NCBI GenBank assembly: GCA_913043255.1
Contig: CAJWLK010000007.1
Span: 1-64,000, forward strand
DNA from: an uncultured Gemmatimonadota bacterium
GTDB lineage: Bacteria > Gemmatimonadota > Gemmatimonadetes > Palauibacterales > Palauibacteraceae
DNA length: 64,000 bases
Direction: 5' to 3'
Shown here piece by piece: positions 16,462-25,906 of the stretch. Each line of letters opens with the position of its first letter. The stretch's first letter is position 1. The translations under genes were made by a program, and so were the position numbers. Under the pieces are notes generated by a model that was not told the DNA's origin, searched no databases, and saw nothing but the letters and a program-made list of their open reading frames with translations.

Positions 16462-17411
16462 CAGATGCTCGCTTCAGTCAGTTCCGGGGTAGCTACTTTG
16501 AATTTTTCGCGGCACATATCAGCTATCGCAACATGGACTTTGAGTGCATCTCGTATCTCACGCACGTCGTGAATACGAAGCACATGTGCCCCCTTCTCCA
16601 AGGCCGCCAAGCAAGCAGCGACAGTTCCAGACAACCGATCGTCAGGTCCAACGTTTAGCATTTTGCCCAAAAATGACTTCCGGGAAGGACCGACCCAAAC
16701 TGGCGCCCCTAGATCGGAAAGCTCATCGAGTCTCGCTATCAGTTCTAGGTTCCCTTGAACTGACTTGCCGAAACCAAGCCCAGGATCAACTGCGATTTGG
16801 TCAGGGTGGCAACCCGCCCTGATCGCGGTATCACGAGCCTTTTCTAGGCTTCGACAGACTTCTTTCACTACATCTTTATAACAAGTGTCATTCTGCATGG
16901 TCCGAGGAGTTCCTCGCATATGCATGATAACGAGCCCAGCACCAGTACGAGCTGCAAGATCAGCGAGCCTTGGATCTGATTGAAGACCCGTCACATCGTT
17001 GATAGCGTCCGCTCCAGCATCTATTGCACGCTCAGCCACCTCGAATTTAGTCGTATCAATCGAGATTGGAACCGTCAGATCACCAAGCTCTCTGAACACT
17101 GGCTCAAGCCGGCCCCATTCTTCTTCTGCACTCACTTTTTCTGAACCAGGGCGGGTCGACTCAGCACCAATATCAATCAAATCTGCACCCTCTGCGACCA
17201 TCTCGTGTGCATGTTCGATCGCAATATCGGGTTCGAAAAACTCCCCGCCATCGGAGAACGAATCCGGTGTGACATTTAAAATCCCTGCCAATACGAACTT
17301 GTCCAGTGAGATCTCTTGATCTCGAACTCGCCAAGTCCGTACTTGCCCGCTAGAGGTAAGGCACATCAGCGAGTTTGCCGTATCAGGCAGGGGCGGGGGC
17401 GGGCTCACCAC
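16461..17411 (-). CDS. folP: Dihydropteroate synthase
   Basis: This enzyme condenses p-aminobenzoate with the pterin pyrophosphate in folate synthesis and is the sulfonamide target. It has 316 residues if it starts at the GTG (17411, preceded by AGAGGG), which overlaps the ftsH end by 29 bases; an ATG at 17366 would give 301. Motifs: ILNVTPDSFSDGG (44-56), GAESTRPGS (82-90), DPGLGFGKS and GPSRKSFLG. It is coupled to cdaA downstream. The pabA/trpG-type amidotransferase at 29143 could belong to the same pathway. Confidence 0.95.
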   Translation of the reverse strand: MVSPPPPLPDTANSLMCLTSSGQVRTWRVRDQEISLDKFVLAGILNVTPDSFSDGGEFFEPDIAIEHAHEMVAEGADLIDIGAESTRPGSEKVSAEEEWGRLEPVFRELGDLTVPISIDTTKFEVAERAIDAGADAINDVTGLQSDPRLADLAARTGAGLVIMHMRGTPRTMQNDTCYKDVVKEVCRSLEKARDTAIRAGCHPDQIAVDPGLGFGKSVQGNLELIARLDELSDLGAPVWVGPSRKSFLGKMLNVGPDDRLSGTVAACLAALEKGAHVLRIHDVREIRDALKVHVAIADMCREKFKVATPELTEASI

Positions 17412-19386
17412 CCGTACCCTCTAACGGTGACTCGCGAGTTTCAAGAGACTCAGCAGATGTTGGTTCAGGAGGGGGAGGGGCCTGTTCCTCTGCCGGAGGC
17501 GGCGGCAATTCGCGTCCCTCATTGAGAAGGGTAATGGCCTCTACATCAAGGGTCTCCCGTTCTAAAAGCGCCTCAGCGATCCGCTCCAGAAGATCCACGT
17601 TTTCCTCAAGAACCTGACGGGTGTGCTCATACGATTCATCTAAAATTCTCTTGATTTCCGCATCGACCATTTCGGCGGTCTTTTCGCTCACCTCCCGACG
17701 TTGCGAAATATCCCGGCCGAGGAAGACTTCATGCTCTCGATCTCCGACCGACATCGCACCAATCGCAGGTGACATCCCGAACTGGGTCACCATTCGGCGT
17801 GCAAGATCTGTAACTCGTTCGATATCGTTTCCGGCGCCCGTCGTAATCTTACTATTGCCAAATATCATTTCTTCCGCGACACGACCTCCAAACAACATGT
17901 TCAGCTGTCCTTCAAGCCATTGCTTCGTGTAGTTGTGTCGGTCCTCCTCGGGTAAAGACGCTGTGATACCTAGTGCTCGTCCGTGCGGTATAATCGTAAC
18001 CTTATGCAAGGGATCGAGACCGGGTACCCTAAGGGCTATAACTGCATGTCCTGCTTCATGATACGCCGTTACTTTTCGTTCCTCTTCAGAGATGACCATG
18101 CTCCGTCGCTCGGTTCCAAGCATCACCTTGTCCTTCGCCTTCTCAAACTCGACCATGTACACACGGTCCTTGCCCCCGCGAGCGGCGATGAGAGCGGCTT
18201 CGTTGACGACATTCTCAATATCAGCCCCCGACAGGCCCGGAGTGCCTTTGGCAAGCACCGCCAAGTCAACATCTTCGGAGAGTGGGATGTCCTGTGTGTG
18301 AACTCGAAAAATCCCTTCCCGCCCTGCTATATCAGGATTGTCGACGACGATCTGACGGTCGAAACGACCCGGACGCAGAAGGGCGGGATCAAGAACATCT
18401 GGCCGGTTTGTCGCTGCAAGAAGAATGACACCTTCGTTCGATTCAAACCCATCCATCTCGACGAGCAGTTGATTCAGGGTTTGCTCACGTTCGTCGTGTC
18501 CACCCCCCAAACCGGCACCTCGGTGACGCCCTACCGCATCAATCTCATCGATGAAGATGATACACGGGGCATGCGCTTTCCCCTGTTCGAAAAGGTCTCT
18601 AACTCGCGACGCGCCAACGCCGACAAACATTTCTACAAAGTCCGAACCCGACATCGAAAAGAAAGGCCTTCCAGCCTCTCCAGCAACTGCGCGGGCGAGA
18701 AGTGTCTTTCCGGTCCCCGGAGGCCCGACAACGAGCGCACCTTTGGGGAGGCGCCCTCCAAGACGCGAAAACTTTTGTGGGTCCTTGAGGAACTCAATGA
18801 TCTCCTGAAGCTCGTCTTTTGCCTCGTCACAACCGGCCACATCTGCAAAAGTAACGTCCGGAGTATCGCCAGTGAGTAAGCGGGCCTTGGACTTCCCGAA
18901 ACTAAATGCGCGTGACCCGCCGGCTTGCATTTGCCGAAAAACGAACAGCCACAGACCGATGATGAGTATCCAAGGTAACATCTGGATGAATATTGTGATC
19001 CAGTTATTGCCCGCCGGAAGAGTTTCAATCTTGACGTTTTCGGCGCGCAGACGGGCCTCCAGCTCCTCGCCCAACTCATGTGCAGGCAGAAGAACATGGA
19101 ACTGATCGATTTCCCCTTCTTCACGAGAAAGTGCGATCTTGAGTCGTCCCTCAATCTCACCCGTCCCCTGACGAACTTCGATGGATTCGATGTTCTCATT
19201 GAGGAGTTGATCCCAAAACTCGGTGTAGGTCAGCTTCTGCCGCTCTGCGCGCCCAGCCTCCATAAATTGGAGAATGGCAACGGGAATCAGTACTAAAAGC
19301 GCCCAAAATGACGCAGTTCGCAGAATGCGGTTCATACGCCCGGTTGATTCGTTTTTGTCTGGCGGTTGCGGTGCATCTTGACGCAT
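17383..19386 (-). CDS. ftsH: ATP-dependent zinc metalloprotease FtsH
   Basis: This 667-residue hexameric inner-membrane protease degrades misfolded membrane proteins and regulators. Two membrane helices (about 24-42 and 131-150) flank a periplasmic domain. The AAA+ domain has Walker A GPPGTGKT (221-228) and Walker [12 protein letters not shown], with [22 protein letters not shown]. The M41 zinc motif is HEAGH (443-447). The C-terminal 40 residues are an extended proline- and glutamate-rich tail ([14 protein letters not shown]). It sits between hpt and folP, close to the common tilS-hpt-ftsH-folP order. Confidence 0.97.
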   Translation of the reverse strand: MRQDAPQPPDKNESTGRMNRILRTASFWALLVLIPVAILQFMEAGRAERQKLTYTEFWDQLLNENIESIEVRQGTGEIEGRLKIALSREEGEIDQFHVLLPAHELGEELEARLRAENVKIETLPAGNNWITIFIQMLPWILIIGLWLFVFRQMQAGGSRAFSFGKSKARLLTGDTPDVTFADVAGCDEAKDELQEIIEFLKDPQKFSRLGGRLPKGALVVGPPGTGKTLLARAVAGEAGRPFFSMSGSDFVEMFVGVGASRVRDLFEQGKAHAPCIIFIDEIDAVGRHRGAGLGGGHDEREQTLNQLLVEMDGFESNEGVILLAATNRPDVLDPALLRPGRFDRQIVVDNPDIAGREGIFRVHTQDIPLSEDVDLAVLAKGTPGLSGADIENVVNEAALIAARGGKDRVYMVEFEKAKDKVMLGTERRSMVISEEERKVTAYHEAGHAVIALRVPGLDPLHKVTIIPHGRALGITASLPEEDRHNYTKQWLEGQLNMLFGGRVAEEMIFGNSKITTGAGNDIERVTDLARRMVTQFGMSPAIGAMSVGDREHEVFLGRDISQRREVSEKTAEMVDAEIKRILDESYEHTRQVLEENVDLLERIAEALLERETLDVEAITLLNEGRELPPPPAEEQAPPPPEPTSAESLETRESPLEGTGGEPAPAPA

Positions 19387-19401
19387 TAGTTTTTTCTCGA
19401 C

Positions 19402-19938
19402 TCAGTTCAGTAGGCTCGCAATGAACGGAAGGTTTCGGAAATTTTCCGCATGATCCAACCCATACCCCACAAGAAATTCGTTGGGTGCACCGAAGCCCAC
19501 CCAACGCGGCTCCCATTGAAGATCTACAGCCACGTATTTGTGCAGCAATGTGCACACCTCCAGCGACGCAGGCTGCCTCGCTGCGAGATCCCTACACAAT
19601 TGGTTAAGTGTGGTACCGCTGTCTATGATATCTTCGACAACAATCACGTGTCGACCTTTAATAGATATGGCTGGTTTGTAGAGAAACTGTACATCACCAG
19701 AGGTCGTTATCCCATCGTGGTAACTTGCGACCACCATGAAATCTAGCTGTATCGGTCGCTCCAAGCTCCGTACCAGGTCACTCATAAAAACGAATGAACC
19801 CTTAAGTAGCCCCAAAAGCAATAAATCAGCATCAGGCGGATATGCATTGGTGATCTCTGCGCCAATTGACGCCACCCTCTTTGCGATGTCCTCCGCCGAG
19901 TAAATGATCTTCTGAAAAGAGCGACTCTCAACACTCAC
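19402..19938 (-). CDS. hpt: Hypoxanthine phosphoribosyltransferase
   Basis: This purine-salvage enzyme joins hypoxanthine or guanine to PRPP. I choose the GTG at 19938, which overlaps the tilS end by 11 bases and follows TTTAGGA. It gives 178 residues, the family norm, whereas longer frames only read tilS in another frame. Motifs: LLGLLKGSFVFMSDLVR, DFMVVASYHDG and the PRPP loop VVEDIIDSGTTL, followed by the base-binding VGFGAPNEFLVGYGLD. The tilS-hpt-ftsH order is classical. Confidence 0.95.
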   Translation of the reverse strand: MSVESRSFQKIIYSAEDIAKRVASIGAEITNAYPPDADLLLLGLLKGSFVFMSDLVRSLERPIQLDFMVVASYHDGITTSGDVQFLYKPAISIKGRHVIVVEDIIDSGTTLNQLCRDLAARQPASLEVCTLLHKYVAVDLQWEPRWVGFGAPNEFLVGYGLDHAENFRNLPFIASLLN

Positions 19939-21316
19939 TGACTTCGATCCTAAACATTTTCTCCTCCGGGTTCGACCGGTCACACGAGGCGATCTCATGG
20001 CCAGCCACCCATAGCACTCGCTGATCAGCTCCCACCAACACCGGAACACGCGAACGCTCCGACCGAGGTACTCGCCTTTCGTTCAACAACTTCTTGAGCT
20101 TCCGAGATCCTGCATGGGTTCGAATCGAGTCACCCGGACGTGGACCCCGCATGCGAAGAGGAAAATGAAGTTGCCTAACCGGAACCTCGGCTATGCATGT
20201 CTCTCTCCCGGAGAACGAGCCCCAACGGACCTTATACTCTCGACCATTGAGCTTGATCCGCTCAACCCCTGTTAAAGAACAAATCTCCAGTTCTTTGTCT
20301 AAATCAACTTCAACCGCGGGGCCTATTCGGATTACGTCGTATTCACGCGACACACGAAGACCAGCAGCAACATCGACCCCCTGTCCACTTGTGCCACGGT
20401 TCATAAACTCTACACCGGCCCCAGTTCCACTCCCCCGGAGGCGGAAGCCCATATCTCGTGCAATAATACGGAGAATCCGAGCTTGGTCCGCACGACTATA
20501 CTCACGGACTTTCGAGTGGGAAATTTCTGTACCCATAGCGGTTGATCCTACAGTAGTTCGAACAGATGAAAGGTGGTCCTCTGCCCGCGCATCTAGACTA
20601 CAGTCGACGCACAAAGCATCCACCGCGAGCTGGGAAAGCAAGTCATCGACCACTTGCATACCACCAGCTGCCTGGAGCTGGGGCAAAACCTCTTGACGCA
20701 CTCGAACTCGGGTATAGCGTGGATCTGCATTTGCTGGGTCTTCCATCCACTCCAAGCCGCACTCAGTTAGATATCCTTCGAGCATGGCCCGCTTGAGGCC
20801 AAGAAGTGGGCGAACAAAGAGGTCCCGACGAATCGGAATACCTGCCAATCCACGGATTCCAGTTCCACGAATCAGTCGCAGGACGACCGTTTCCAAGTCA
20901 TCGTCATTCTGGTGGGCTAGAGCAACCCTTGTTGCATCTAGGCGCGCCGCCTCAGATCTAAGAAAATCATATCGTGCCTCTCGGTATTCAGCCTGACCGC
21001 CCGCGAGTCCTTTTGCTCGGCCTACCACACAGACAACTCCGACAGCGGCACATCTTTCAACAACCTGTTCAGCCAAAACAGAGCTTTGGGCTTGCACTCC
21101 ATGATCGAAGTGAGCCGCTTTTATTTGTAGGTCGAGCCCATCTCGAACACGCAGTAAAAGGTGGAGGAGCGCAGTCGAGTCGGACCCTCCCGAGAGCGCG
21201 ACTAGAACCCGGGATCCATGCGGGATCAGATTAGGACACTGGAGAAGAGTGTCCCGGAAAAGAACCTCAAGCCGGGGCGAAGGCACGGTCTCAGTCGTCG
21301 CTCGAATTCCTTGCAT
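19928..21316 (-). CDS. tilS: tRNA(Ile)-lysidine synthase
   Basis: This essential ATP-dependent enzyme converts C34 of the tRNA-Ile CAU anticodon to lysidine. The PP-loop SGGSDST is at residues 42-48 from the ATG at 21316. A substrate-binding motif ALAHQNDDDLETVVLRL carries an Asn-Asp variation in place of the usual HHxxDQ. The N-terminal N-type ATPase domain is followed by a C-terminal TilS domain (LRMRGPRPGDSIR). The start is uncertain: a GTG at 21286 just after the preceding small ORF and an upstream start at 21361 are also possible. It makes a functional pair with the IleRS at 8796. Confidence 0.93.
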   Translation of the reverse strand: MQGIRATTETVPSPRLEVLFRDTLLQCPNLIPHGSRVLVALSGGSDSTALLHLLLRVRDGLDLQIKAAHFDHGVQAQSSVLAEQVVERCAAVGVVCVVGRAKGLAGGQAEYREARYDFLRSEAARLDATRVALAHQNDDDLETVVLRLIRGTGIRGLAGIPIRRDLFVRPLLGLKRAMLEGYLTECGLEWMEDPANADPRYTRVRVRQEVLPQLQAAGGMQVVDDLLSQLAVDALCVDCSLDARAEDHLSSVRTTVGSTAMGTEISHSKVREYSRADQARILRIIARDMGFRLRGSGTGAGVEFMNRGTSGQGVDVAAGLRVSREYDVIRIGPAVEVDLDKELEICSLTGVERIKLNGREYKVRWGSFSGRETCIAEVPVRQLHFPLRMRGPRPGDSIRTHAGSRKLKKLLNERRVPRSERSRVPVLVGADQRVLWVAGHEIASCDRSNPEEKMFRIEVSEC

Positions 21317-21533
21317 CAGTATTGTGGCTACGCCAGATGTCAGGCCCACGCTGGAATTCAAGCGACTTAGCCACTTCTATACCAAACCGAGGTGGTGAGG
21401 GTAATCCACCAAACTCAATTTTAGCTGAAGCGTTACGCGTGGAATCGCCAAACTTGGCTTGATGTTCCCAAACGCGATCGTGACCTCGCACGTAGGCTTG
21501 AAGGGCATCTCCAACATCACGCCGATTGCTCAA
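21291..21533 (-). CDS. Small unrecognised protein between frr and tilS
   Basis: This 80-residue frame starts at a TTG that overlaps the frr stop (TTGA), with GAGGTG 8 bases upstream, and ends just inside the tilS start region. The composition is coding-like over its whole length: balanced codons, no long basic or serine runs, and several aromatic residues (YVRGHDRVWEHQAKFGDS; GGLPSPPRFGIEVAKSL; GPDIWRSHN). No membrane helix and no known domain are seen. It is tightly packed inside a housekeeping run, so it is probably expressed. Confidence 0.6.
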   Translation of the reverse strand: MSNRRDVGDALQAYVRGHDRVWEHQAKFGDSTRNASAKIEFGGLPSPPRFGIEVAKSLEFQRGPDIWRSHNTDARNSSDD

Positions 21534-22087
21534 ACCTCCATCACCTCCGCTTCTTTCTTGGAGAGGAGCTTATCAATCTGGGTGACATGATCGTTTGTTA
21601 AAGACTGAATCTCATCCATCTTTGTATGGCATACATCCTCACTGATCTCACCATCTTTTTGCATTTGCGACAGCTTGTCACGAGCATCGTGCCGGGCATG
21701 ACGAATCGAGACCTTCCCTTCTTCAGCCATTCGGTGAAGAACTTTAACCATCTCTAGACGACGCTCCTCAGTTAGAGGTGGAATAGGGACTCGCACCACT
21801 CCTCCGTCCGCCGAAGGATTAAACCCCAGATCGCCGCTTCGGATGGCGTTAGCAATCTCGCCAGCTATGTTTGGGTCATATGGTTGCACCAATAGCATTG
21901 TTGGCTCAGGCGCACTCACATTCGCAACATGTTTCAATGGCACCAAGGACCCGTACGCTTCTACCCGAATGGTATCAAGAAGCGCTGGAGAGGACTTTCC
22001 GGTTCGAACCGTAGCGAATTCTCGGGAAACTGCACCCGTCGCATTGTCCATGGCGTGGATCGCAACCTTCAATGTCTCCTCTGGCAT
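21530..22087 (-). CDS. frr: Ribosome recycling factor
   Basis: This 185-residue protein splits post-termination ribosomes together with EF-G, and its length matches the family. The typical two-domain pattern is visible: the helical parts EFATVRTGKSSPALLDTIRV and RRHARHDARDKL-like (VSIRHARHDARDKLSQMQKD) surround the beta-rich domain with LVQPYDPNIAGEIANAIR and GFNPSADGGVVRVPIPPLTEERR. The ATG at 22087 follows AGGAGG. It is downstream of pyrH by 78 bases; the tsf-pyrH-frr order is near-universal. Confidence 0.97.
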   Translation of the reverse strand: MPEETLKVAIHAMDNATGAVSREFATVRTGKSSPALLDTIRVEAYGSLVPLKHVANVSAPEPTMLLVQPYDPNIAGEIANAIRSGDLGFNPSADGGVVRVPIPPLTEERRLEMVKVLHRMAEEGKVSIRHARHDARDKLSQMQKDGEISEDVCHTKMDEIQSLTNDHVTQIDKLLSKKEAEVMEV

Positions 22088-22165
22088 CTCATTCCTCCTA
22101 GCGGGACTTTCCGCGGCCAGACAGGTATGGAAGTACGCAAAAATCTAGTGACCTTAGGCGCACAC

Positions 22166-22879
22166 TCAAGCGACGAGCGTCCCAATTTTCTCGCCTTTCA
22201 ACGCAGCTAGGATTGCACCTGGACGTTTGATGTTCAAGACGACTAAGGGAAGCTCATTCTCTTTGCAGAGAGAAATCGCCGCAGCATCCATGACACCTAA
22301 CTCTCTTGTCATGACTTCCAGATAACTGATCTTATCAATGAATTCTGCATTCGGGTCAGATTCGGGGTCTGCAGTAAAAACCCCATCGACCTTAGTCGCC
22401 TTCAGGATCACATCGGCCTCCATCTCGATTCCCCGAAGGACCGCTGCTGTATCCGTCGAGAAGTAAGGATTCCCTGTCCCTCCAGCAAAAATCACCACTC
22501 GTCCCTTCTCAAGATGGCGAAGCGCTCGGCGGCGAATATACGGTTCGGCAAGCTTTTGCATCCGAATGGCAGACATAACGCGCGTATGGATTCCATACTG
22601 TTCTAGCTTATCCTGGAGGGCCATGGCGTTGATAACAGTCGCAAGCATTCCCATATAGTCAGCTGTGACTCTATCCATTCCACGCTGGCTTGCCACTGTG
22701 CCTCTAACGATGTTTCCGCCCCCGACGACTAAACCAAGATGGACTCCAGCCTCATAGACTCGTTGAATCTCTTTTGTAAGGTCGTCGATCGCCGGTGGAT
22801 CGATGCCAAAACCTCGCTTTCCAGCAAGAGACTCACCGGAGAGTTTCACTAGGGCACGCCTGTACTTCAACTCCGACAT
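22166..22879 (-). CDS. pyrH: UMP kinase
   Basis: This hexameric enzyme phosphorylates UMP to UDP. I place the start at the ATG at 22879 (237 residues, [18 protein letters not shown], the standard N-terminus), with GAGGA upstream. A TTG at 22915 overlapping the tsf stop would add 12 residues. Motifs: [31 protein letters not shown] and [15 protein letters not shown]. It is between tsf and frr as in most bacteria. Confidence 0.96.
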   Translation of the reverse strand: MSELKYRRALVKLSGESLAGKRGFGIDPPAIDDLTKEIQRVYEAGVHLGLVVGGGNIVRGTVASQRGMDRVTADYMGMLATVINAMALQDKLEQYGIHTRVMSAIRMQKLAEPYIRRRALRHLEKGRVVIFAGGTGNPYFSTDTAAVLRGIEMEADVILKATKVDGVFTADPESDPNAEFIDKISYLEVMTRELGVMDAAAISLCKENELPLVVLNIKRPGAILAALKGEKIGTLVA

Positions 22880-22911
22880 GCTAGGTGTATCCTCAGACTT
22901 TTGTCCTTCAC

Positions 22912-23760
22912 TCAACTCCCCACTTCAAAGCGCACAAAACGATTCACTGAAATCTCTTCATCCAACTCAGTCAGAAGATCTTTAACTTTCTTTTCCGGAT
23001 CGCGAACGTAGGTTTGCCAAAGAAGTGCGTTTTCCTCAAAGAATTTCCGCATGCGCCCTTCGACAATTTTTTCAGTGATCTCAGCTGGCTTCCCTTCTTC
23101 TTCCGCCTGCTCAATCAAAACGGCTCGTTCACGTTCTACCTGATCTTTTGGCATATCATCAGGATCTAATCCGCTCGGGTTCGTCGCGGCAGCATGCATG
23201 GCTACGTTCCGAGCCGTCTCAATGGCTGCTGCACTGACACTCGAAACTTCTACGAGGACTCCGATCTTATTTCCAAAGTGCACATAGGAGGCGCCTGCTG
23301 AGTCAGTAGCAGAATCGTAGCGGATGGCGCGCCCCACTTGGATGTTTTCTCCTACTTGGGCTCGGAGGGCATCAAGCTGACTGTTAATCTCTTCGCCACC
23401 TTCAAGGCCCAACAACTCATCGCCAGCCAAGATCTCACCATCGGAGATTGGCAAGTCAAATAATTCTTCCGCCACAGTCCTCGCAAATTCGGTGAACGAC
23501 TCACTTCGAGCGACAAAGTCCGTTTCGCTTAGCACCTCAACCATCGCAATTGAACGGTCACGTGTCGCAATGTGGATCATACCCTCAGACGCTACACGAC
23601 CTGAGCGCTTTGCGGCCTTGGCAACTCCCGTTTTTCTGAGTAGATCGATGGCGCGTTCCTGATCACCGTCCGACTCGATGAGCGCCTTCTTGCAGTCCAT
23701 CATGCCAGCGCCCGTCCGGTCCCGGAGATCTTTCACTGCCACAGCCGTAATCTCGGCCAT
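22912..23760 (-). CDS. tsf: Elongation factor Ts
   Basis: This 282-residue guanine-nucleotide exchange factor acts on EF-Tu. The N-terminal UBA-like domain ([19 protein letters not shown]) and the [10 protein letters not shown] segment that contacts EF-Tu are intact. The C-terminal dimerisation module follows. The ATG at 23760 has AAGGAGA upstream. A strong hairpin with eight T lies between rpsB and this gene, so its level is probably set partly by read-through from rpsB. Confidence 0.97.
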   Translation of the reverse strand: MAEITAVAVKDLRDRTGAGMMDCKKALIESDGDQERAIDLLRKTGVAKAAKRSGRVASEGMIHIATRDRSIAMVEVLSETDFVARSESFTEFARTVAEELFDLPISDGEILAGDELLGLEGGEEINSQLDALRAQVGENIQVGRAIRYDSATDSAGASYVHFGNKIGVLVEVSSVSAAAIETARNVAMHAAATNPSGLDPDDMPKDQVERERAVLIEQAEEEGKPAEITEKIVEGRMRKFFEENALLWQTYVRDPEKKVKDLLTELDEEISVNRFVRFEVGS

Positions 23761-23822
23761 AATATTTGTATCTCCTTACTCCAACTTCCATCTGAAAAAC
23801 CGTGACCGATTGGGCCAACGGC

Positions 23823-23848
23823 AAAAAAAAGGGCCACCGTGGTGGCCC
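23823..23848 (-). terminator. Hairpin with T-run between rpsB and tsf
   Basis: Read on the minus strand, GGGCCACC and GGTGGCCC pair with a 2-base loop (23831-23848), followed directly by eight T (23823-23830). It lies 8 bases after the rpsB stop and 62 bases before the tsf start. It looks like a strong intrinsic terminator or partial attenuator; an attenuator between rpsB and tsf is known in E. coli. Confidence 0.85.
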
Positions 23849-23855
23849 TCGGTGC

Positions 23856-24860
23856 TCACTTCTCTTCGGCACTCCCATCGGTGCCAGAATCCGTTTCGGA
23901 AGCTTGCTCCTGCCCGGGTATCTCTTCGACCTTTGTTGCCTCTTCAACAACCTCGGGTTCGGAGGGTTTGGAGTTTGCCTCCGCATCATCACCCGCAGGT
24001 TTCTGTTCCTCGTTGGCCTCTATTACCTTCGGCTGGTTCAGTCTCTGTGCAATGGCTTCAGGGCGCGGCTTACGACGAGGCCGTTTCCGACGAGAACTTG
24101 TCGAAGCATCTGCAACGTCACCAGCATCAGTCGAGTACGTGTAAACCTCTGATTCAGTCTTACTCGCTGCCGCGTCCGGTATTTCATTGCGCGCAGATTC
24201 GACAACTTCCGCAATCGTTTTCGTGATAAGGGAGACTGACCGAACTGCATCATCATTGCCGGCGATAGCAATCGTCAACAAATCCGGATCCGCATTAGTG
24301 TCCGCTATCGCAACCACAGGGATCCCGAGTCGATTCGCCTCCTTAACTGCAATGTCTTCTTTGTTCGAATCTACGACGAACACGAGACCTGGCAGACGGG
24401 TCATGTCCTTGATGCCGGACAAGTATCGGTCCAGTTTCTCCTTTTCACGCTCCAGCAGGAGTCGCTCTTTTTTCGTGTAGTACTCGAATGCGTCCTCCTC
24501 TTGGCCACGTTCGAGTTCTTTTAGCCGACTAATGTTCTTTTTGATAGTCTGAAAGTTCGTCAGCATTCCCCCGAGCCATCGTTCCGTCACATAGAAGGAT
24601 CCGGAAGCTTCAGCTTCGGCACGCACCACACCGGCAAGTTGGGGCTTCGTGCATACGAAAAGGACCGACTTCCCATCAAGAACTGTTTGTCGAACAAGCT
24701 CATGGGCTCGCTCTAGCCCTTGAAGTGTCTTGTTCAGATCAATCAGATATATCCCGCCTCGCTCAGCGAAAATATATTTTCGCATTTTTGGGTTCCAGCG
24801 GTGCGTCTGGTGTCCGAAATGCACGCCAGCCTTCAAGAGGTCCTTCAACCCTATTTTCAC
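23856..24860 (-). CDS. rpsB: 30S ribosomal protein S2 with a long C-terminal extension
   Basis: This protein has 334 residues; typical S2 is about 230-260. The core is normal: KDLLKAGVHFGHQTHRWNPKM, FVCTKPQLAGVV, TERWLGGMLTNFQT, RLPGLVFVVDSNKEDIAVKEA and IAIAGNDDAVRSV. After about residue 235 comes a tail of some 100 residues, first basic (SSRRKRPRRKPRPE) and then strongly acidic (rich in Glu, Ala and Ser to the end). The tail appears disordered. The start is a GTG without a strong ribosome-binding site. It is 30 bases after rpsI and followed by a terminator-like hairpin before tsf. Confidence 0.96.
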   Translation of the reverse strand: MKIGLKDLLKAGVHFGHQTHRWNPKMRKYIFAERGGIYLIDLNKTLQGLERAHELVRQTVLDGKSVLFVCTKPQLAGVVRAEAEASGSFYVTERWLGGMLTNFQTIKKNISRLKELERGQEEDAFEYYTKKERLLLEREKEKLDRYLSGIKDMTRLPGLVFVVDSNKEDIAVKEANRLGIPVVAIADTNADPDLLTIAIAGNDDAVRSVSLITKTIAEVVESARNEIPDAAASKTESEVYTYSTDAGDVADASTSSRRKRPRRKPRPEAIAQRLNQPKVIEANEEQKPAGDDAEANSKPSEPEVVEEATKVEEIPGQEQASETDSGTDGSAEEK

Positions 24861-24890
24861 GAGATCTGCGGTCTGTTGTCCATCGCCAGC

Positions 24891-25277
24891 CTATCGCTTA
24901 GAAAACTGGAAGCGCTTCCGCGCCTTAGGTCGACCAGGTTTCTTGCGTTCGACGATCCGAGGATCGCGGGTGAGCATACCGTGGTCACGAAGTGTTTTAC
25001 GACGATCCTCATCAAAGTTCACTAACGCCCGTGCGACACCGAGTCGAGTCGCCTCTGCCTGCCCTGTAATCCCACCACCCCGCACACGAACATGGAGATC
25101 ATAAGCACCGACACACTCAGTCGCTTCCAAAGGCGCTTCAATAAGCGATCGGTGTCTCGCAAGCGGAAAATATTCCTCGATTGACTTACCGTTGACGCGC
25201 ACGGACCCTTGCCCGGGCCGCATCAAAACACGCGCCACCGAGGTCTTTCGACGCCCTACGGACTGAACTTGGTCCAA
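24891..25277 (-). CDS. rpsI: 30S ribosomal protein S9
   Basis: This 128-residue protein starts with a TTG (25277) that has AGGAG 7 bases upstream. Motifs: GRRKTSVARVLMRPG, the IEEYFPLARHRSLI region and the basic C-terminus RKKPGRPKARKRFQFSKR, whose end reaches the ribosomal P site. It is 18 bases downstream of rplM, the universal rplM-rpsI pair, and continues into rpsB. Confidence 0.97.
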   Translation of the reverse strand: MDQVQSVGRRKTSVARVLMRPGQGSVRVNGKSIEEYFPLARHRSLIEAPLEATECVGAYDLHVRVRGGGITGQAEATRLGVARALVNFDEDRRKTLRDHGMLTRDPRIVERKKPGRPKARKRFQFSKR

Positions 25278-25295
25278 GTTTTTTCTCCTGATTCC

Positions 25296-25733
25296 CTAGC
25301 CGGGGACCGAATCAAATGGCTGCGGTCTCTGCGAGACATGAGGATGATCCGGCCCTGCGTAAACCTTGAGCTTCATAAGCATTTGTCTACCCAATTTGTT
25401 CTTAGGAAGCATCCCTTTGACCGCAAGCTCAATAACACGTTCCGGATGTTTTTCCTGCATTCGACGAAACGGAATCAACCGATCGCCCCCCATGTAACCA
25501 GAGTGTCGGAAATATTCCTTTTGTTCTGCCTTTTTCCCCGTTAACCGGACTTGCTCCGCATTGACTACGACCACATGATCGCCCGTGTCGACGTGCGTGC
25601 TATAGATCGGCTTATGCTTCCCGCGCAGGATGCGTGCGATGTTAGTAGCAAGACGACCAAGAACCTGGTCGGCAGCATCTACCACAAACCAGTCTCGTTC
25701 AATCTCACTCGCCTTCACCGCGTACGTTTTCAT
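25296..25733 (-). CDS. rplM: 50S ribosomal protein L13
   Basis: This protein has 145 residues from the ATG at 25733 ([15 protein letters not shown]). An upstream frame to 25826 only reads the leader and its hairpin. Motifs: [41 protein letters not shown] and [18 protein letters not shown] lies about 9 bases upstream, right after the T-run of a hairpin, so the ribosome-binding site abuts a potential attenuator. It is the first gene of the rplM-rpsI-rpsB string. Confidence 0.97.
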   Translation of the reverse strand: MKTYAVKASEIERDWFVVDAADQVLGRLATNIARILRGKHKPIYSTHVDTGDHVVVVNAEQVRLTGKKAEQKEYFRHSGYMGGDRLIPFRRMQEKHPERVIELAVKGMLPKNKLGRQMLMKLKVYAGPDHPHVSQRPQPFDSVPG

Positions 25734-25749
25734 CCGCAAACACCTATTG

Positions 25750-25773
25750 AAAAAAGCCGCCCGACAGGGCGGC
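25750..25773 (-). terminator. Hairpin with T-run directly upstream of rplM
   Basis: On the minus strand GCCGCCC-TGTC-GGGCGGC is followed by TTTTTT, ending 17 bases before the rplM ATG. It could end transcripts coming from lepB (about 170 bases upstream). It could also act as an attenuator in the rplM leader if the promoter lies at 25907-25934. Terminator shape is clear; the role is inferred. Confidence 0.75.
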
Positions 25774-25906
25774 AGGCCAAGCATATGATAGCCGGGGAAG
25801 TTATTGGCAATGTCCAATGAAGTCAATCACGTTCAGGTCCGTTTTGCTTGCTCTATTGGGGTCTGGTAGAAACCTCCCGAATCGTCTTCAATTGATTTCA
25901 CACAGT

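Noticed and set aside
17983-18879. 298-residue plus-strand frame
   Set aside because: It is antisense to the AAA+ region of ftsH; the length comes from the codon pattern of ftsH and it has no domain.
20105-20125. GGGTTCGAATC, a tRNA T-loop-like string
   Set aside because: It lies inside tilS coding sequence and no acceptor stem or anticodon arm can be folded around it.
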